Assembly (NCBI RefSeq): GCF_949628215.1
Contig: NC_134286.1
Location: 1,612,001-1,676,000, forward strand
Reading direction: 5' to 3'
DNA length: 64,000 nucleotides
From: Phalacrocorax aristotelis
Taxonomy: Eukaryota; Chordata; Aves; Suliformes; Phalacrocoracidae
Part shown: in pieces, positions 11,501-22,319 of the stretch
Layout of the letters: the number at the start of each line of letters is the position of its first letter
How positions within the stretch are numbered: position 1 is the first letter of the stretch
Notes under the pieces: generated by a model
Told to the model about the DNA's origin: nothing
Seen by the model: the letters and a program-made list of their open reading frames with translations, nothing else
Database searches by the model: none
Position numbers and translations under genes: made by a program

Positions 11501-14500
11501 GGTCAGGCCTTGGAAGAGGCTGCCCGGGGAGGTGGGGGACTCACCATCCCTGGAGGTATTTAAAAGACATGTAGACGTGGCACTTGAGGGCATGATTTAG
11601 GAGACATGGTATTGTTGGGTTCACGGTTGCACTTGCTGATCCTGGAGGGCTTTTCCAACCTTAATGGTTCTGTGATTCTATGTTTCTATGATCATTTCAC
11701 CTGGAAGAAGTACCAGAACCAGCTGCAATGAGCTACTCCTTAACAGCGCACGTCTGTGCCTGCCTGTGCTTTGCCCTTCTGAAGGATTGCCACGGCATTA
11801 GAACACAGTGTTTGAAGTGCCTAAAACTGAAACCTATTAGACCGTACTGTTTCACTTCTTTTCTGTCATTTTAGAAAATGACAACTTAATGTTTGGTGTG
11901 TCGTAACTGCTTCATGTCTTCGTAGTCTGGAAAGCTACTTGATCTTGGCTTCGCCCTTTCCATGCAAACGTTGCAGAGTTCTGTTTGTTCTGTCCCCTTC
12001 ATGCACCCCTGATGGGAAACTTCTCTGCACCCCGTGTGCCGTGGGTATAAGCAGGGCACGTTGCTGAGAATAGTTAATTGGGACTCAGTAAGTTGAGACT
12101 ATAAAGCAGAGGCATGCGACTAAAGATCAGAGTTAGCCTTTGGTAAGTTGTCACGTCAGAGGGAAAATTTCCTGTGCTCCTCACAGCAACAAGCAGCCCA
12201 GCCTGTGATGCCCGAGTGAGGGCACATTTAGAAACAAGCACTTACTGTTGGTGGTTGGGATGTTGAAAGCAGGTGGGATTCTCCTTTTCTTTGTCTGCTA
12301 CGTTTAGGAGGAGCAGTTAGACTCGGTCTTGTCAGCTGCTGCCCAGACAGGTTCTGTAGGGCTTCTGACTGGCTGCGTTAAGCTTTGGACATCTAAAGGT
12401 AACACTTCTTATGTGGGTTTTGTGTTGCATATTTTTTTAGTTTGGAATTCTTGATTCATTTCTTTGTTGTTCTCTCTTTTTAAAGAGCAGCCAAGTTCTG
12501 CTGCTAATGTAGAGTTTGCCCTTGACTGGACGTGGAGCAAAGTGATCTATACAGAAGGCGCATTTGACCAAATCTGTGAGTACTAGTGCAGCCATGCTGC
12601 AAACCTAGAGTCATTCTTTCCAGCTGAGCTCATTCAGTGATCTGCTGGTAGACGGTCTTGCCCGCAGATCTGGAAGTGCGCTTTGCGACTCTGAACTTGC
12701 TCTGCAGGCTGACACTTTCCTACTTGCTCTTGAAAAGGTGTTGTGCTGTTTGACGGATCCTGCAGCTCCACTGACCCGCAGAGGTTACGGGCTCTTCAGC
12801 GCCGCCAGTTGCTTTTGAGCAACCTTAGCAGAGTCTTAAACTGCTTTCTAACAGCAGCCCACGAGCTGGCTGGAAAAGGTTTGTCATAGTATTTCTAATT
12901 CTCTGGTATGTTTTATTAAGATTTGGAATGATGCTGGGGCTGTAATTGTGGGAAGAGGAGCTGTTGTTGGTTTTGCTGATTGGCAGAAAGTCAGATGTAG
13001 CGGGGAGAAGTGGCTTAAATGGGAGGGGTTGGGGCTGCCACTTAACGCGCGTTGAGTTCAGGGCAAGAGTTTGTTGTGGGGCTGGTGCGAGTGGGTGGGG
13101 AGGCTGCGTTCAGCAAGGAGCTGTGCAAGCACCCGGCTTGAAATTACAGCAGCGGGATGTGGCATTGTGACAAATACTCCCTTTGATTGTCAGCTAGCAG
13201 TGCGTAATTGCATGCAAATATTGGATTGGAAATTACTAAAAAAGGAAAGGAAGCATAAATGAGTGACACGTGAAGTGAGTTGCATGAATTTCTGTAGCTG
13301 TTTCTATTACAAATTGTTCTTGGCATATTGAGGAGGAAAGAGAATATCCCTTTGCTAGAGTAAAAATCTCTGCTCTGTGAAAAACAGATGTCTTATCCAT
13401 GAGTGGATTTAACTGTTCAGGCTTTCCTTTTTTTATGTAACTGTTAGTGAATCTGCTTCTTTGTAGGGGTTGCTTGTGATTGTGGGTTTTTTCTTCAGAG
13501 AAGGACGTGTTACGGAGCGAAAAAAATGCAGAGGCAAAGATTTCTACCGTGTTATTTTTCTACTTTCGCTTTAGTGCAATGAGGGGAGTTTTATTAAAAA
13601 ACAAAACAAAGCAAAGCAAAAGAAATTGCATACCAACAGTCCTCTTAAGCTTGTTTTTACCTGTTTTGCAGACTTGACAAAGAAGCTGGCAGAAACCAGC
13701 CTCACAGCTTTGTATGCACGAGTGGTCCTCTGGTTCTGTTGGTCCCGCCTCCTGCCCGAGGGCTCAGGTAAGCATAAACTGTCCTGCATTTGTAGCAGTA
13801 AGTGGCTCCTATGAACAGCTGCTTAGCCGTGGTTCTGTCAGTGCTTCATCAATACCAAGTCGTGCCGGTTCAGTGACAGCAGATGCTGAAGTTCTGCTGC
13901 TGAAATGGAGGTTTGACTGTTTTTTTTCAACTACGTCGTGTAGAATGATGCCAACAGTTTCTTTCCGGGCTGTTTCTCAGAAACAGCACTAAGCCTCTGA
14001 GTGAAGGAGTTGCTCGTGCCCACAGCTTGAAATACTTGGGATTTTAAACAAGTAACTCCTAAAGCACCAACACGGGAATGCTTGATTTTACAGTAAAAGC
14101 ACGGCCTGCATGTTTTGAACTTGTTACTGATTGTTTGAGGAAAAAATACACCTTGGAAATAGTTCATCATTTGGATGGGTTATAAATTCTATTGTCAGCC
14201 TTAATTGCCTTACGCATGCTCACGTGACGTGTTTAAACACCCATTCCCTTTGAGAATTGGGGTTTTTTCTTTATAGTGAACCTCAGCTGACACTACATGT
14301 TCTGGATGCGACCTCAGCTGTAAACTTGAAATGGCACTTGGGACAAGAAGGAATTGACTCCTGTGTCTTCGGTCTCTTTTAGCAAAGGCAGAAGGAGGAT
14401 TGGCTTCTTTCAAAGTCAGAGGCTGGCCTGTGATTTTGATGCTCAGCTTGTGTGTTCTTCTGTCTTTTTAGGCAAAAACTGTAGGTTGAAAATGTGATAT

Positions 14501-17500
14501 GACCTCTTTAACTTACTACTTATTTATTGCCTGTAGGAGGTGATATGCGTTTCTCTAGACCTTTCTACAATTATGCTCTGATTCAGAGCTACTACACGGG
14601 TCATCGACAGAAACTGGAGCGTTTATCAAAGTAAGACGTGCAGGAAAGCTCTAGAACAGTTCCGCTGCAAATTTCAGAAGCGGCAGCGAGTGGCTTTTCC
14701 ATCAACAACTGCATTTGCTACGCTTCATGCATTTGCCGGCAACAGCCTTGACTTCAGTGATGCGCGTGTTCTGCAGAACACAGAGGTTACTTTCCTGGGT
14801 TAAAACGTTGATATATACCTCTGCTTAGTGCCCTTTGTTGGTATCATTGTTTCTTTGAAGCGCACGTAATTCACTGGCTATTCTGTGTGATTTGTGACTA
14901 CTGGAAAAGGGCATGTGATGAGGACAGGATCCGTCACGGCCAGGTCAGCAAGGCACGGCCTTTGCAGAGCAATTGTTCTGGACACAGAAGAAAGCATGTT
15001 TTAAAAACCAAAAATAATCTCTCTCCTTGACGAGTAGTAGATGGCGATAAGGGGATTGGCCCAAATCTCCTACTCCCAAGCACCGCGGTGTCCTTTAAGG
15101 AGATGGGCAGAGGTCCACGCAGCTGGCACAGCCAGCGCTCTCCTGGCGACTGGATAAAAGTGCCTTCCTCACGGGAACTCTCTTTCCTAGACTGGCTCCC
15201 TGGCATATAGGTGATGTGCCTTGGGTTAGGTGAGAACAGATTTTAATTTGGCACCTGTACTGTAACTAAAGGAAGTCCTAAAGAAGCTCAGGCTGTGGCA
15301 CCGTGAACAAGGTGCTGCAGGAGGAGTCCAGGTGGAAGCTGCTCTATGTCAGGTGCTGGCTTTCAAGCTCCTCTTCCTGAGGTTCCTTCTGAGGTAACTC
15401 TCGTACAGGCTCACGGGCTCCTTAGAAGCACCACCTCCAGCGTGCTGCTTCTGCTCGTCCTCCTCGGGAAATGAAAGGCTGGCGTCGCAGCCCGCAGGAG
15501 CCTGCGATGGGCTTCTGAGGAATGCAGTGTTTACCAGGCCAGCCCTCCGTCACTGTGATGGCATGTGCAGAGGCACAAACGTGCTGCTTAAGGTGATGCC
15601 AGAATTCAGCTGTGGGCTCAGCTTTGTGACCGTGACTGTTTTTCAGTAACAGAAGCGAGGTGCTGAGACCAAAGCCTGACATTTCTGTGCTGTGGTCTCA
15701 CCGCTGTGTGTGGGAACACTCCCGCTGGAGGCGTGAGATTTGGGGTAGCTTTGCTCACACTGCCTTTGTATTACAAGTAATGCGGCACAAAAGAAAAACC
15801 GAAAACTAAAAGGTCACTGCAACTTTCCCCTTAATAGGGGAGCTTCTAGGATTCGTACGTGGAGCTCCTTTAATAGCTCACTATGATCTAATGAACACTT
15901 TTCATCTGACTGAGAAATTTCTTTCCAGTCTATTTCAAGTCACGATCATGCCTGTGTATGTTTGTTCCGTTCTTGGGCTCGTGGGAGCTTTTGCTGGTTT
16001 TGTTTTGGCTGGAGGAAATCTGTGACACCGAGAGGCTGGAATTAGTGTTTTCCTCTGTCAAATCCTCGCTATGTTTTGTTCCAGAGGCAAATGGGACTCT
16101 GACTGCCTGACGGTCGATGGGATGGTTTCCCAGTTGGGAGACCAAGTTGAGGAGATGTGGCGGAGAGAGGAAGGAGGAACTGGGAAATACTCACCTCCTA
16201 GTTTACGGGTGAGTGTTGTGTTCCCTGAAAACAACCACCACCACCACAAACCCCAGCCCCAGCGCAGCCCTCCCCCAAAGCCAATGATTTCTCAAAGAGA
16301 GGAGTTTTTAAAAACCTTTTCCCTTTTCATTCCAGGCACTGCTGGAGCTCTATTTGCTAGAAGGCGTTGAAGAAAGCCACAAACATGCAATTGTATCCCT
16401 TGGAGTTATTTCTGTCACACCTCCAGTATACACGCATCAGTGGTCTGAAATGTCTGTCACCTACGCGTTCGATGCATTTTCTAATTTATGCTTCAAACAC
16501 AGTGCAAGGGAAAACATGTAGTTTAGAATGAAGGCACAGAAGGAAGCTTTGATTATTTGTTTGTACTGTGGATTTTTTAGGAATTTTTAAAATGTTTTGT
16601 TGCAAAATCTTTTCTGATGTGAGAAAAGAGGTTTACTAAGCAATGTTAAAGGTAGAAAGCTCCCCTAGATTTTCTCAAAACGTAAACTGTTTTTCATTTT
16701 TGAAGCACCCATAGCTGTAGCAAACAGCTGCTTCCTCGAGCGATGCACTAGAATGTGCTGCTTCAGAGCAAAAGGATTTCTGACAGCGGTTTACCAGGAC
16801 CTGATTTTGCTGAAATCATCCATTTTCCAGCACAGCTAAGAGGGCTTGCTTTTGTGCTGTTACAAGTGCGGGCACACAGAATAATAAAGAGAGAGAAGAG
16901 AAAAGCCACTGGGCAGAAACTGAATTTTTAAGCTGCCAAAATACACTGTGTTGCTTTGGTTGTTTGTTGCCTGGCCCGAGAGGGGAGCCTAGAGAGCAGG
17001 GGCTTTAAAAGCTGTTGCACCCCGGAGCTCTCTGATGAGAATAGACCCCCCAAAACAGCTGTCAGAAAGGGAAAACGACACTGCCGATGAGTGATCCACA
17101 TACTGGTTTAAATCCAGTTTTAATCATTCAGAGCTAAGCTGTGCTGTAAGGACACCCTGATTTCAGTTGTTTCATATATGCTGGAAGGGAGGGAAAAACC
17201 AGCTGTAGAATTTGTTTGCTTTAATAACCAAGCATTGGCCGTTCACGTGTTTTGAATGTCCAGCTGTTGGCTCCAGTGACTAAAGAGGGAGCCTGAGTTT
17301 CCAACGGAACTGTTTAAATATCGAAAGGCAACCTTTCTGAATTCCTTAGAGAAATCAGAGAGTCTGTCTTTCTGGTTATTTATTCAGAATGCAATTTTGT
17401 TGTTAGGGCCTGACTACCTTCAGGTTGCAACAGCGTAAAACGGCAAGACTAATACATGAGTATTTTCTGCGTCCTACCACTATGATATTCTTATTTCCTT

Positions 17501-20500
17501 TTATTATTTATTCCTATTATATTAATCATAGGAATAATATTATTTCATGTGATTATTTCCTGTGATAAATTGTTGGTCTTGCAAATTTATTAGCCTTAAT
17601 TAGATACTTGATATCAGACAATTTACTTGCTGCTAGACATCATGCATTCCTTTCCGGACAAAACAGAATCTTCTGTCGACCTCTTCGCAGCTGCCTTTGC
17701 CATCCCTTCGGGCCTTGTTAAGCTTATTCAAGGATTTTGGCTTCTAGACCACAAGGACTATGAAGTAAGCATGTGACAGTTTAGTTAGGCATACGTTGTA
17801 GTACAAGGCTATGATCTAGCAAATGACTTTAAAAACCTGGTGCTTTGCTAATAACAGGTGATAAAACATGGGAAGCTTCTTTTGTAATCCTGCTTCAGCA
17901 GCACCTTCAGCAATACGTCATGATCTGCAGTTTGGTTTTAATTACGTTGACAGGAAATGGATTAAGACAATGAAGAAGTCAACGTTAATGCTTGACGTGT
18001 GACTTGCCAAAGCCATCTGTTCAGGTTGTTTTCAGCAGAGCAGTCGAGCACTTTCTCAAAAGCAGTGGTTTGGGTACTTTAAATAGTCAAACGACCATCC
18101 TAGCAGCAAGATTTGAGACAGAAGACCGCAAAAGTGACTCTTCAATCTAATTCATGTTCCTTCTGATGCTGAAGGTTGCTCTTTGCCTGTCACAATTTTA
18201 ATACAACCTGTCTGGGAGAATAACTTGTATTTATAAGAAGTGATGTTTGCCTATGGGGATTTGGTTACCCTAGCCAAGTGTGAATCACTCCTTTTAAAAG
18301 ACTCTGGTTTTTTTCTGTATGGGTAACTGTTTTTTTTTTTTTCCTGCAAATAGTAAAGAATTTATATTTACCTGTCCGGTATCAAGGACATTCACCCTTA
18401 CTGAAGAAACTTTTGAACAGTTTTGTTGTGTGCTTGTGTGTCCAGTCTGATCCCCTCTGTACAAAGAGGATGTGGCCAGGCTGGAAGGGGTCCAGAGAGG
18501 GGCCACCAGGATGATCAGAGGACTGGGAAGCTGCCATACGAGGATGGGCTGGGAGAGCTGAGTTTGTTCAGCCTTGAGAAAAGGAGGCTCAGAGGGGATC
18601 TCATCCCCGTGTACCAGGACTTAGGGGGTAGCTACAAAGAAGGTGGAGACTCCCTTTTTACACGGAGTCGCATGGAGAGGGCAAGGGGGATGGCCACAGG
18701 TTGCTCTTGGGGAGATTCCGATTGGCCACCAGAGGGAAATTTTTCACACTGAGGACAGTCACCGTTGGAATAATCTCCCCAGGGAGGTGGTTGACTCGGC
18801 CACGTTGGACACCTTCAAGAGTCGTCTGGACAGGGTGCTGGGCCATCTTGTCTAGACTGGGCTCTTCCCAGAAAGGTTGGGCTAGATGATCGCTGAGGTC
18901 CCTTCCAACCTGGGATTCTGTGATCTTAGTAAACCTGATCTCCACCTTCTGCAGAATTCCCTGGCCCTGCTCTTTCACCCAGCTACAATCAAACCTGTGT
19001 CGTGGCAACACGTGAGAATTCTTCAGTCCCTCATGTGCCAAGGAGAGCATAGGCGAGCCCTCAGATACATGCAGGTGATGAAGCCACCGTTCTCAAGCAG
19101 TTGTGAAGTGCGGCTCTTCCTCACTGTGCTGTTGTCCAATAGGTAAAGAAATATATGCCACCATTTTGGCATTGAAATACCGTGAAAGGTGGAGAACAAA
19201 CACTAGAAATCACAATCCCCTAAATTTCCTTTAAACTTTGAGCACAGTAATTGTGGGGCATCTTTTTTAGTTATACTATTAATACGCCTTTACATCTCAA
19301 AAAATTAACTACAGGTGCATGGCGGAGGCTTGGGGTCTGCTGCAGGAAGATGCCGCTCAGTTACAGGAGGAAGAGCTATTAAAAGATATGTATGACATCT
19401 GTCGGGAGACGGGACTAGTGGAAGACTTCCTGAAGCTGCCTTTCACAGACTCTGAACAAGTAAGTGTGGGCAAGAAAAAAATCTTCTTTGCCAAGAGAAG
19501 AGGCAGGATCGTCATATATGTTTTAAAATGTGTTATTTCTCGTAGAAGTGTTTGGAGAAATTTTTACGGACTCATGAAATTCTTTTAGTCCAGCACCTGC
19601 AGCGTGCCAACTGTATGGCAGCAGCACAGCTGAACCAGGCGATGAACGTTCATCTCATGGTAAGTGTAAAAGTCCTGCCAAGTGTGCCAGTTTCTCTCGG
19701 GGGTTACTAACTGGTTTAACAGCGCTCAGTAAGAATCCTGCTTTCTTTATCACACCCTTCTTTGAAAAACTTGCAATAAGCCTCTGCACCTTACGTTACA
19801 GCTGAACCTAAAAGTTGAACAGAATGTGTCACTACTCCAAAGCTGCCCCGTGCAGTTGGAAATTCTGTGTTCCAGGCTGTTGTTGACTCCACTTCTGATA
19901 GTTTGTTTGCATCTGAGGATGAAATAAGTATCTTTCCTGTCAGCCGCTCTTACCGTTCAGATATTCAGCGACGTACGTTATGTAGGGTTCGGATGATTGG
20001 AAGTTGTTTGGGTCACTGTGGAATGAAGAGTGTGTTGTATGTCATCTCTGGTATCTTGCACGCAACTCTGGGTGCCAACCCACAGGCAACATTTACATTA
20101 CGGGTTGTTCTTTTTATTATTTCCTCAAGTTATAGCGTGAGGTCTGCAATTCCACAGCTTTCATTTTACCACTTTTAGGACAAAAATTCTTACCTAACTT
20201 CTGTATCTCAAAATAGGCAGGTCAAATTTTGTGTTACGGGAACTTCTGTTGTGGTTCTGTGATCCACTTGCTGTTTCGGGGAACCATAGTTCTCCAGGGA
20301 AGCAAACTTACCCAGGTGGCTTTGGAAGGTTTAGGTCCTGCATTTGAAAGCTTCCATCCAGGGGGAAGGGGTGTGTAGGTAGCTTTCTCTTCCTCGTTTT
20401 AATCCTCACTTCCTTTTGTCCAACGTAACCCGCCGTTGCCCTGGAGATTCAGTCACCTGGGGCAGTGGCGTTTCAGGAAAAACAAGGGCAAGGCTGCTGT

Positions 20501-21013
20501 TTTGTCAGCCACGTGAAACTTGTGGGTGCTGACAAGTGTGTCAGAATGAGGTTCTGCAGAGTGCCGGCATGGTTCTAACTATAAGTTGTATGTTCTGTTA
20601 TTATTCTAGTCTTCCTTCCGCTTGGCTAAAAAATGGGGTGAAACTTCTTGCTTTACGCTTTTTGTTCATCAGAACGATCGTGCTCCTCGCTGGAGACAGA
20701 GAGCAGTTGCCAGAAATTCTCTCTCAGGCCAACACGGCAAGACCCTTCCTAGAGGTCAGAGGCAGCTGGCTGCAGGGAGAGCCAAGCCTTCCCATCTGCC
20801 TTCATCCGGACCAAGAGGAGGTAATTTTGGGGGGGAACATAACGCACAACTAACCATCGCTTTGATTGCACCAGGCTGATCGTTTTTCCCTCATGCTTTA
20901 CAGCCGCAAGACCAAAGCCATTCTCGACAGTAACAAAACCAGCTAATGCAGGAAATGTGGATCCAAGAGCACCTTTCAGCAGTCGTGTATTGGCCAAAGT
21001 TAGAGAGTTATGG
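8387..21013 (+). CDS. AHCTF1: AHCTF1 (ELYS)-like partial gene, 15 exons, both ends missing
   Basis: ELYS binds chromatin and recruits the Nup107-160 complex to start nuclear pore assembly (known). Fifteen exons, each listed separately below, match vertebrate ELYS in order, from the end of the beta-propeller ([18 protein letters not shown]) through the helical ELYS domain ([27 protein letters not shown]) to the ARPKPF region. All exons are open and all splice phases join. The propeller-coding exons are replaced by satellite, the AT-hook tail exons are not found downstream, and I could not find the exon for the LIPDGYNRCLVAGLLSPR region between 9644 and 12308. That exon's absence would keep frame, because both neighbouring junctions are phase 0. 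The locus is interrupted in introns by a solo LTR and two CR1s. It may be a pseudogene fragment or a transcribed truncated copy; the sequence alone cannot decide. Confidence 0.85.
8835..9452 (-). mobile_element. Solo LTR of an avian endogenous retrovirus with 5-bp target duplications
   Basis: On the minus strand an LTR runs from 9447 (TGTCATGG) to 8840 (...CCACGACA), about 608 bp. It is flanked by GGTTG at 8835-8839 and again at 9448-9452, a perfect 5-bp target site duplication. It contains the '...actgttc/cttatctcaacccacaag' and 'ccatcccacaggg' segments seen in the 61-kb LTR, plus an A/T-rich microsatellite-like patch near 8980-9060. It sits in the intron between AHCTF1-like exons a and b, in antisense orientation. 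No internal retroviral sequence remains, so it is a recombined solo LTR. Confidence 0.9.
9583..9644 (+). CDS. AHCTF1: AHCTF1-like exon b
   Basis: Acceptor ctctgcag, then the peptide [20 protein letters not shown], then donor gtgagc. It completes the Asp codon split by the previous exon and matches ELYS CLLNSGVVHLTCTGFQKE. Confidence 0.88.
9645..11180. other. AHCTF1-like intronic sequence, nothing recognised
   Basis: Between exon b and the CR1 there are only short chance reading frames. I looked for the missing ELYS exon (LIPDGYNRCLVAGLLSPR-like) on this strand and did not see it. Confidence 0.6.
11181..11690 (+). mobile_element. CR1 LINE 3' fragment
   Basis: CR1 3' region: 'gagcgtgtccagagaagggcaac', 'ggcctggagaagagaaggctgag', 'ctgcccggggaggtgggggactc', 'cttttccaaccttaatggttctgtg', ending in the CR1 terminal octamer type 'attctatgtttctatg' at 11675-11690. 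It is 5'-truncated. The 155-residue open frame over it (11133-11600) is a chance frame in the 3' UTR region, not a protein. Confidence 0.93.
12308..12398 (+). CDS. AHCTF1: AHCTF1-like exon c
   Basis: Reads [20 protein letters not shown] followed by [10 protein letters not shown], matching ELYS [20 protein letters not shown]. Acceptor tttag, donor gtaaca. Confidence 0.88.
12486..12575 (+). CDS. AHCTF1: AHCTF1-like exon d
   Basis: Reads [20 protein letters not shown] and ends ...FDQI with a split Cys codon. The match is to ELYS [20 protein letters not shown]. Donor gtgagt. Confidence 0.87.
12738..12878 (+). CDS. AHCTF1: AHCTF1-like exon e
   Basis: Reads [14 protein letters not shown]...[14 protein letters not shown], corresponding to ELYS VPLFDGSCHFMDPQ...YLLLSNLNIVLSCF. 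Acceptor gaaaag, donor gtttgt; phase 1 at its end. Confidence 0.86.
13672..13767 (+). CDS. AHCTF1: AHCTF1-like exon f
   Basis: Reads [20 protein letters not shown] and then [12 protein letters not shown]. The human counterpart is LIDLSNKF...YAQVVLWFSHSGLLPEG. Acceptor ttttgcag, donor gtaagc. Confidence 0.86.
14537..14630 (+). CDS. AHCTF1: AHCTF1-like exon g
   Basis: Reads [20 protein letters not shown] followed by LSK, matching ELYS YNYPVIQNYYTSRRQKFERL. Acceptor ctgtag, donor gtaaga; the last Lys codon is split two-one with the next exon. Confidence 0.88.
16085..16208 (+). CDS. AHCTF1: AHCTF1-like exon h
   Basis: Reads [20 protein letters not shown], then [16 protein letters not shown]. 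Matches ELYS GKWNPDCLMIDGLVSQLGE...[13 protein letters not shown]. This exon has a counterpart of the same 124 bp in the inverted arm at 55755-55878. Confidence 0.9.
16336..16392 (+). CDS. AHCTF1: AHCTF1-like exon i
   Basis: A 57-bp exon reading [19 protein letters not shown], with acceptor tccag and a weak donor, gtatcc. The join to the next exon restores [17 protein letters not shown], which fixes this otherwise poor donor. Confidence 0.85.
17618..17764 (+). CDS. AHCTF1: AHCTF1-like exon j
   Basis: Reads [20 protein letters not shown] and ends [12 protein letters not shown], as in [19 protein letters not shown]...QGFWLIDHNDYE. Several substitutions here (Asp for Asn, SG for the conserved Trp-containing pair) make it less like mammals than the inverted copy is. 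Confidence 0.9.
18440..18926 (+). mobile_element. CR1 LINE 3' fragment inside the AHCTF1-like locus
   Basis: Typical avian CR1 3' end: 'gaggctcagaggggatctcat', 'ggttgggctagatgatc', 'aggtcccttccaacctggga' and a terminal 'gattctgtgatc'. It is 5'-truncated, and its end lies only about 28 bp upstream of exon k. The inverted AHCTF1 arm has continuous intron sequence at the matching place without this element, so the insertion came after the arms split (or was precisely lost, which is unlikely). Confidence 0.92.
18955..19142 (+). CDS. AHCTF1: AHCTF1-like exon k
   Basis: Reads [20 protein letters not shown], then [20 protein letters not shown] and LTVLLSNR. Matches ELYS LLFHPATAKPLSWQH and QGEHRQALRYIQTMKP. 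Acceptor ttctgcag, donor gtaaag; phase 2 at its end. Confidence 0.92.
19315..19459 (+). CDS. AHCTF1: AHCTF1-like exon l
   Basis: Reads [20 protein letters not shown] and ends [16 protein letters not shown], matching ELYS CMVEAWNFLRQH...DLLKLPFTDTEQ. Open in this copy; the inverted copy has a stop in the same exon. Confidence 0.92.
19546..19659 (+). CDS. AHCTF1: AHCTF1-like exon m
   Basis: Reads [20 protein letters not shown], then [18 protein letters not shown], matching ELYS FLLVHHLQRANYVPALKLNQ. The donor gtaagt is intact here but changed to ctaagt in the inverted copy. Confidence 0.9.
20673..20820 (+). CDS. AHCTF1: AHCTF1-like exon n
   Basis: Reads [20 protein letters not shown], then [11 protein letters not shown], matching ELYS NDRDPRLRERSLARNSILDQ and ERAKPYHLSTSS. 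This exon lies just beyond the part shared with the inverted arm. Confidence 0.88.
20904..21013 (+). CDS. AHCTF1: AHCTF1-like exon o (last one found)
   Basis: Reads [20 protein letters not shown] and then [10 protein letters not shown], matching ELYS SRPKPLSAVPKQVVTG...VLSKIGEVW. Acceptor tttacag, donor gtagga. The following ELYS exons (SPIVYSLPAPELPEAF and the tail) are not found. Confidence 0.82.
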
Positions 21014-22140
21014 GTAGGAAACGAGCAGAAACCCAGTTGAGAGTGAGTTTTTTCTGTTATGATGATGTTTGTTATGCAAAATAGATATATTTACATTATG
21101 GTAAATGTGTTTAGAGAATTTCAGAGAGCTGAAACTAAAACAATGATTAGCATCAAGCTATTGGTGTACACATCTTGCTAGACTTGATTGTGTGATCAAA
21201 TAGTGATCTCTTCCCACTTGCTGACATCTTTCTGCTTTGTTTCTGCCTCTTTTACTTAAAAATAGGCAGAATGATAAAGAGCAGGAAAGAGGCCAGTAGC
21301 TGTCAGATGAGTTTCCTACAGGTGGTAGGGCCAAATCAACCTCAATTCTGGTATACTTGGACTTGAGGGCAATGAAGGTCAGTTACTGTCCTTCTCTGCT
21401 GTCCTTTTGTCATGAGAAAAGACCAAGACCTTGGACAGATCGTACTACAAGGACATGCCCGGCGTGCAAATAAGGCCGCAGATAACTAAGTAGTTTAATC
21501 CCCCATCAGAACCCCTTCCCATGGAAGATGACTCTCAGGGTTGTCAGCGCACTCCATTTATTTGCTGCAATTCATCCCTTCCCATGTTACCAACCATAGT
21601 CTCTTGTGAGTTGTTAGGCAATGCTTGTAACCTCTTAGTCTAGGCTAGCTGGAAAATGCTATGAAATAATAGAATTTCTCGTAGTAAGATTGCATTTGTT
21701 TCTTATGTTGTTGGTACTTTTGTCTTCTGTGCAAAACTTGCAGGTTTCCATCGCAGGAATGCTGTTCTCACCAAAGCAGTCATGATAATGAGTGCCTTTG
21801 GATGCTCATAGAGAAATGTTCTGCGGTTCCTTTTGAATGACATCTGTTCCTCAAATAAAAAGCGTTTCCCAATGCACTGTGCTGTGTGGGTGACCCATAC
21901 GTGAGGCAGAGGGAAAAATGCAAGTGGCGGTTCCTGATGTGCCTGTTGGTTCAGGTCACTCACTCCTGGGCTGTGCATCACCCGGCGTGGTTCAAGAGCA
22001 GGCTTATCCCACAGCAGCCATTGGTGTGGTGTGCCTTGCTCTTGAACTGGGTTTAAACCCAGACTAAACCATGACTTATTAGTGAAAGCCTGATTGCTGG
22101 TAGTTTGATACTACGGCTGTAATTTGAATACAGACAGAGA
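21014..22140. other. Unannotated, AT-rich sequence after the last AHCTF1-like exon
   Basis: No convincing exon, repeat or RNA gene was recognised. Short frames on both strands lack homology I can name. Confidence 0.5.
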
Positions 22141-22164
22141 GAGAAGGATGCAGGAAGGAGGTGT

Positions 22165-22319
22165 GTGACTTCTGTGAGCACAAGCGTGTATGACCCTAGG
22201 AATCCAGGGCACAGGAAAGCCTTTGCTTCTGATCCAGCCTATTGGTCTCAGAGGAGCTTCCTAAAGGACGAGAACGGCATGCTCATCTCCGCAGGATCCA
22301 GCAGTTCCGTGGGCCAGGT
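22165..22319 (+). CDS. Possible exon of an unrecognised gene
   Basis: An open frame with protein-like composition reads SVYDPRNPGHRKAFASDPAY and then WSQRSFLKDENGMLISAG, ending at a good donor (ccag|gtaagcc at 22319/22320). I do not recognise the family. The upstream acceptor is not obvious, so the start may be a true exon boundary or a chance ATG. It does not match ELYS as I know it. Confidence 0.3.

Larger units (their letters stand above)
15855..20660 (+). repeat. Left arm of an AHCTF1-derived inverted repeat
   Basis: Sequence from about 15855 ('agctcctttaatagctcactatgatc') to about 20660 is matched, exons and introns alike, by the reverse complement of about 51775-56125. Examples are the 'cctgataaattgttg' intron with the palindromic ctgatatcag acceptor, and the 'gcagagtgccggcatggttctaact' stretch before exon n. 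Homology fades at both ends. This arm is longer mainly because of the CR1 at 18440-18926. Confidence 0.88.

Noticed and set aside
11133-11600. 155-residue open frame
   Set aside because: It lies within the CR1 3' region; its translation reflects conserved CR1 UTR blocks, not a protein.
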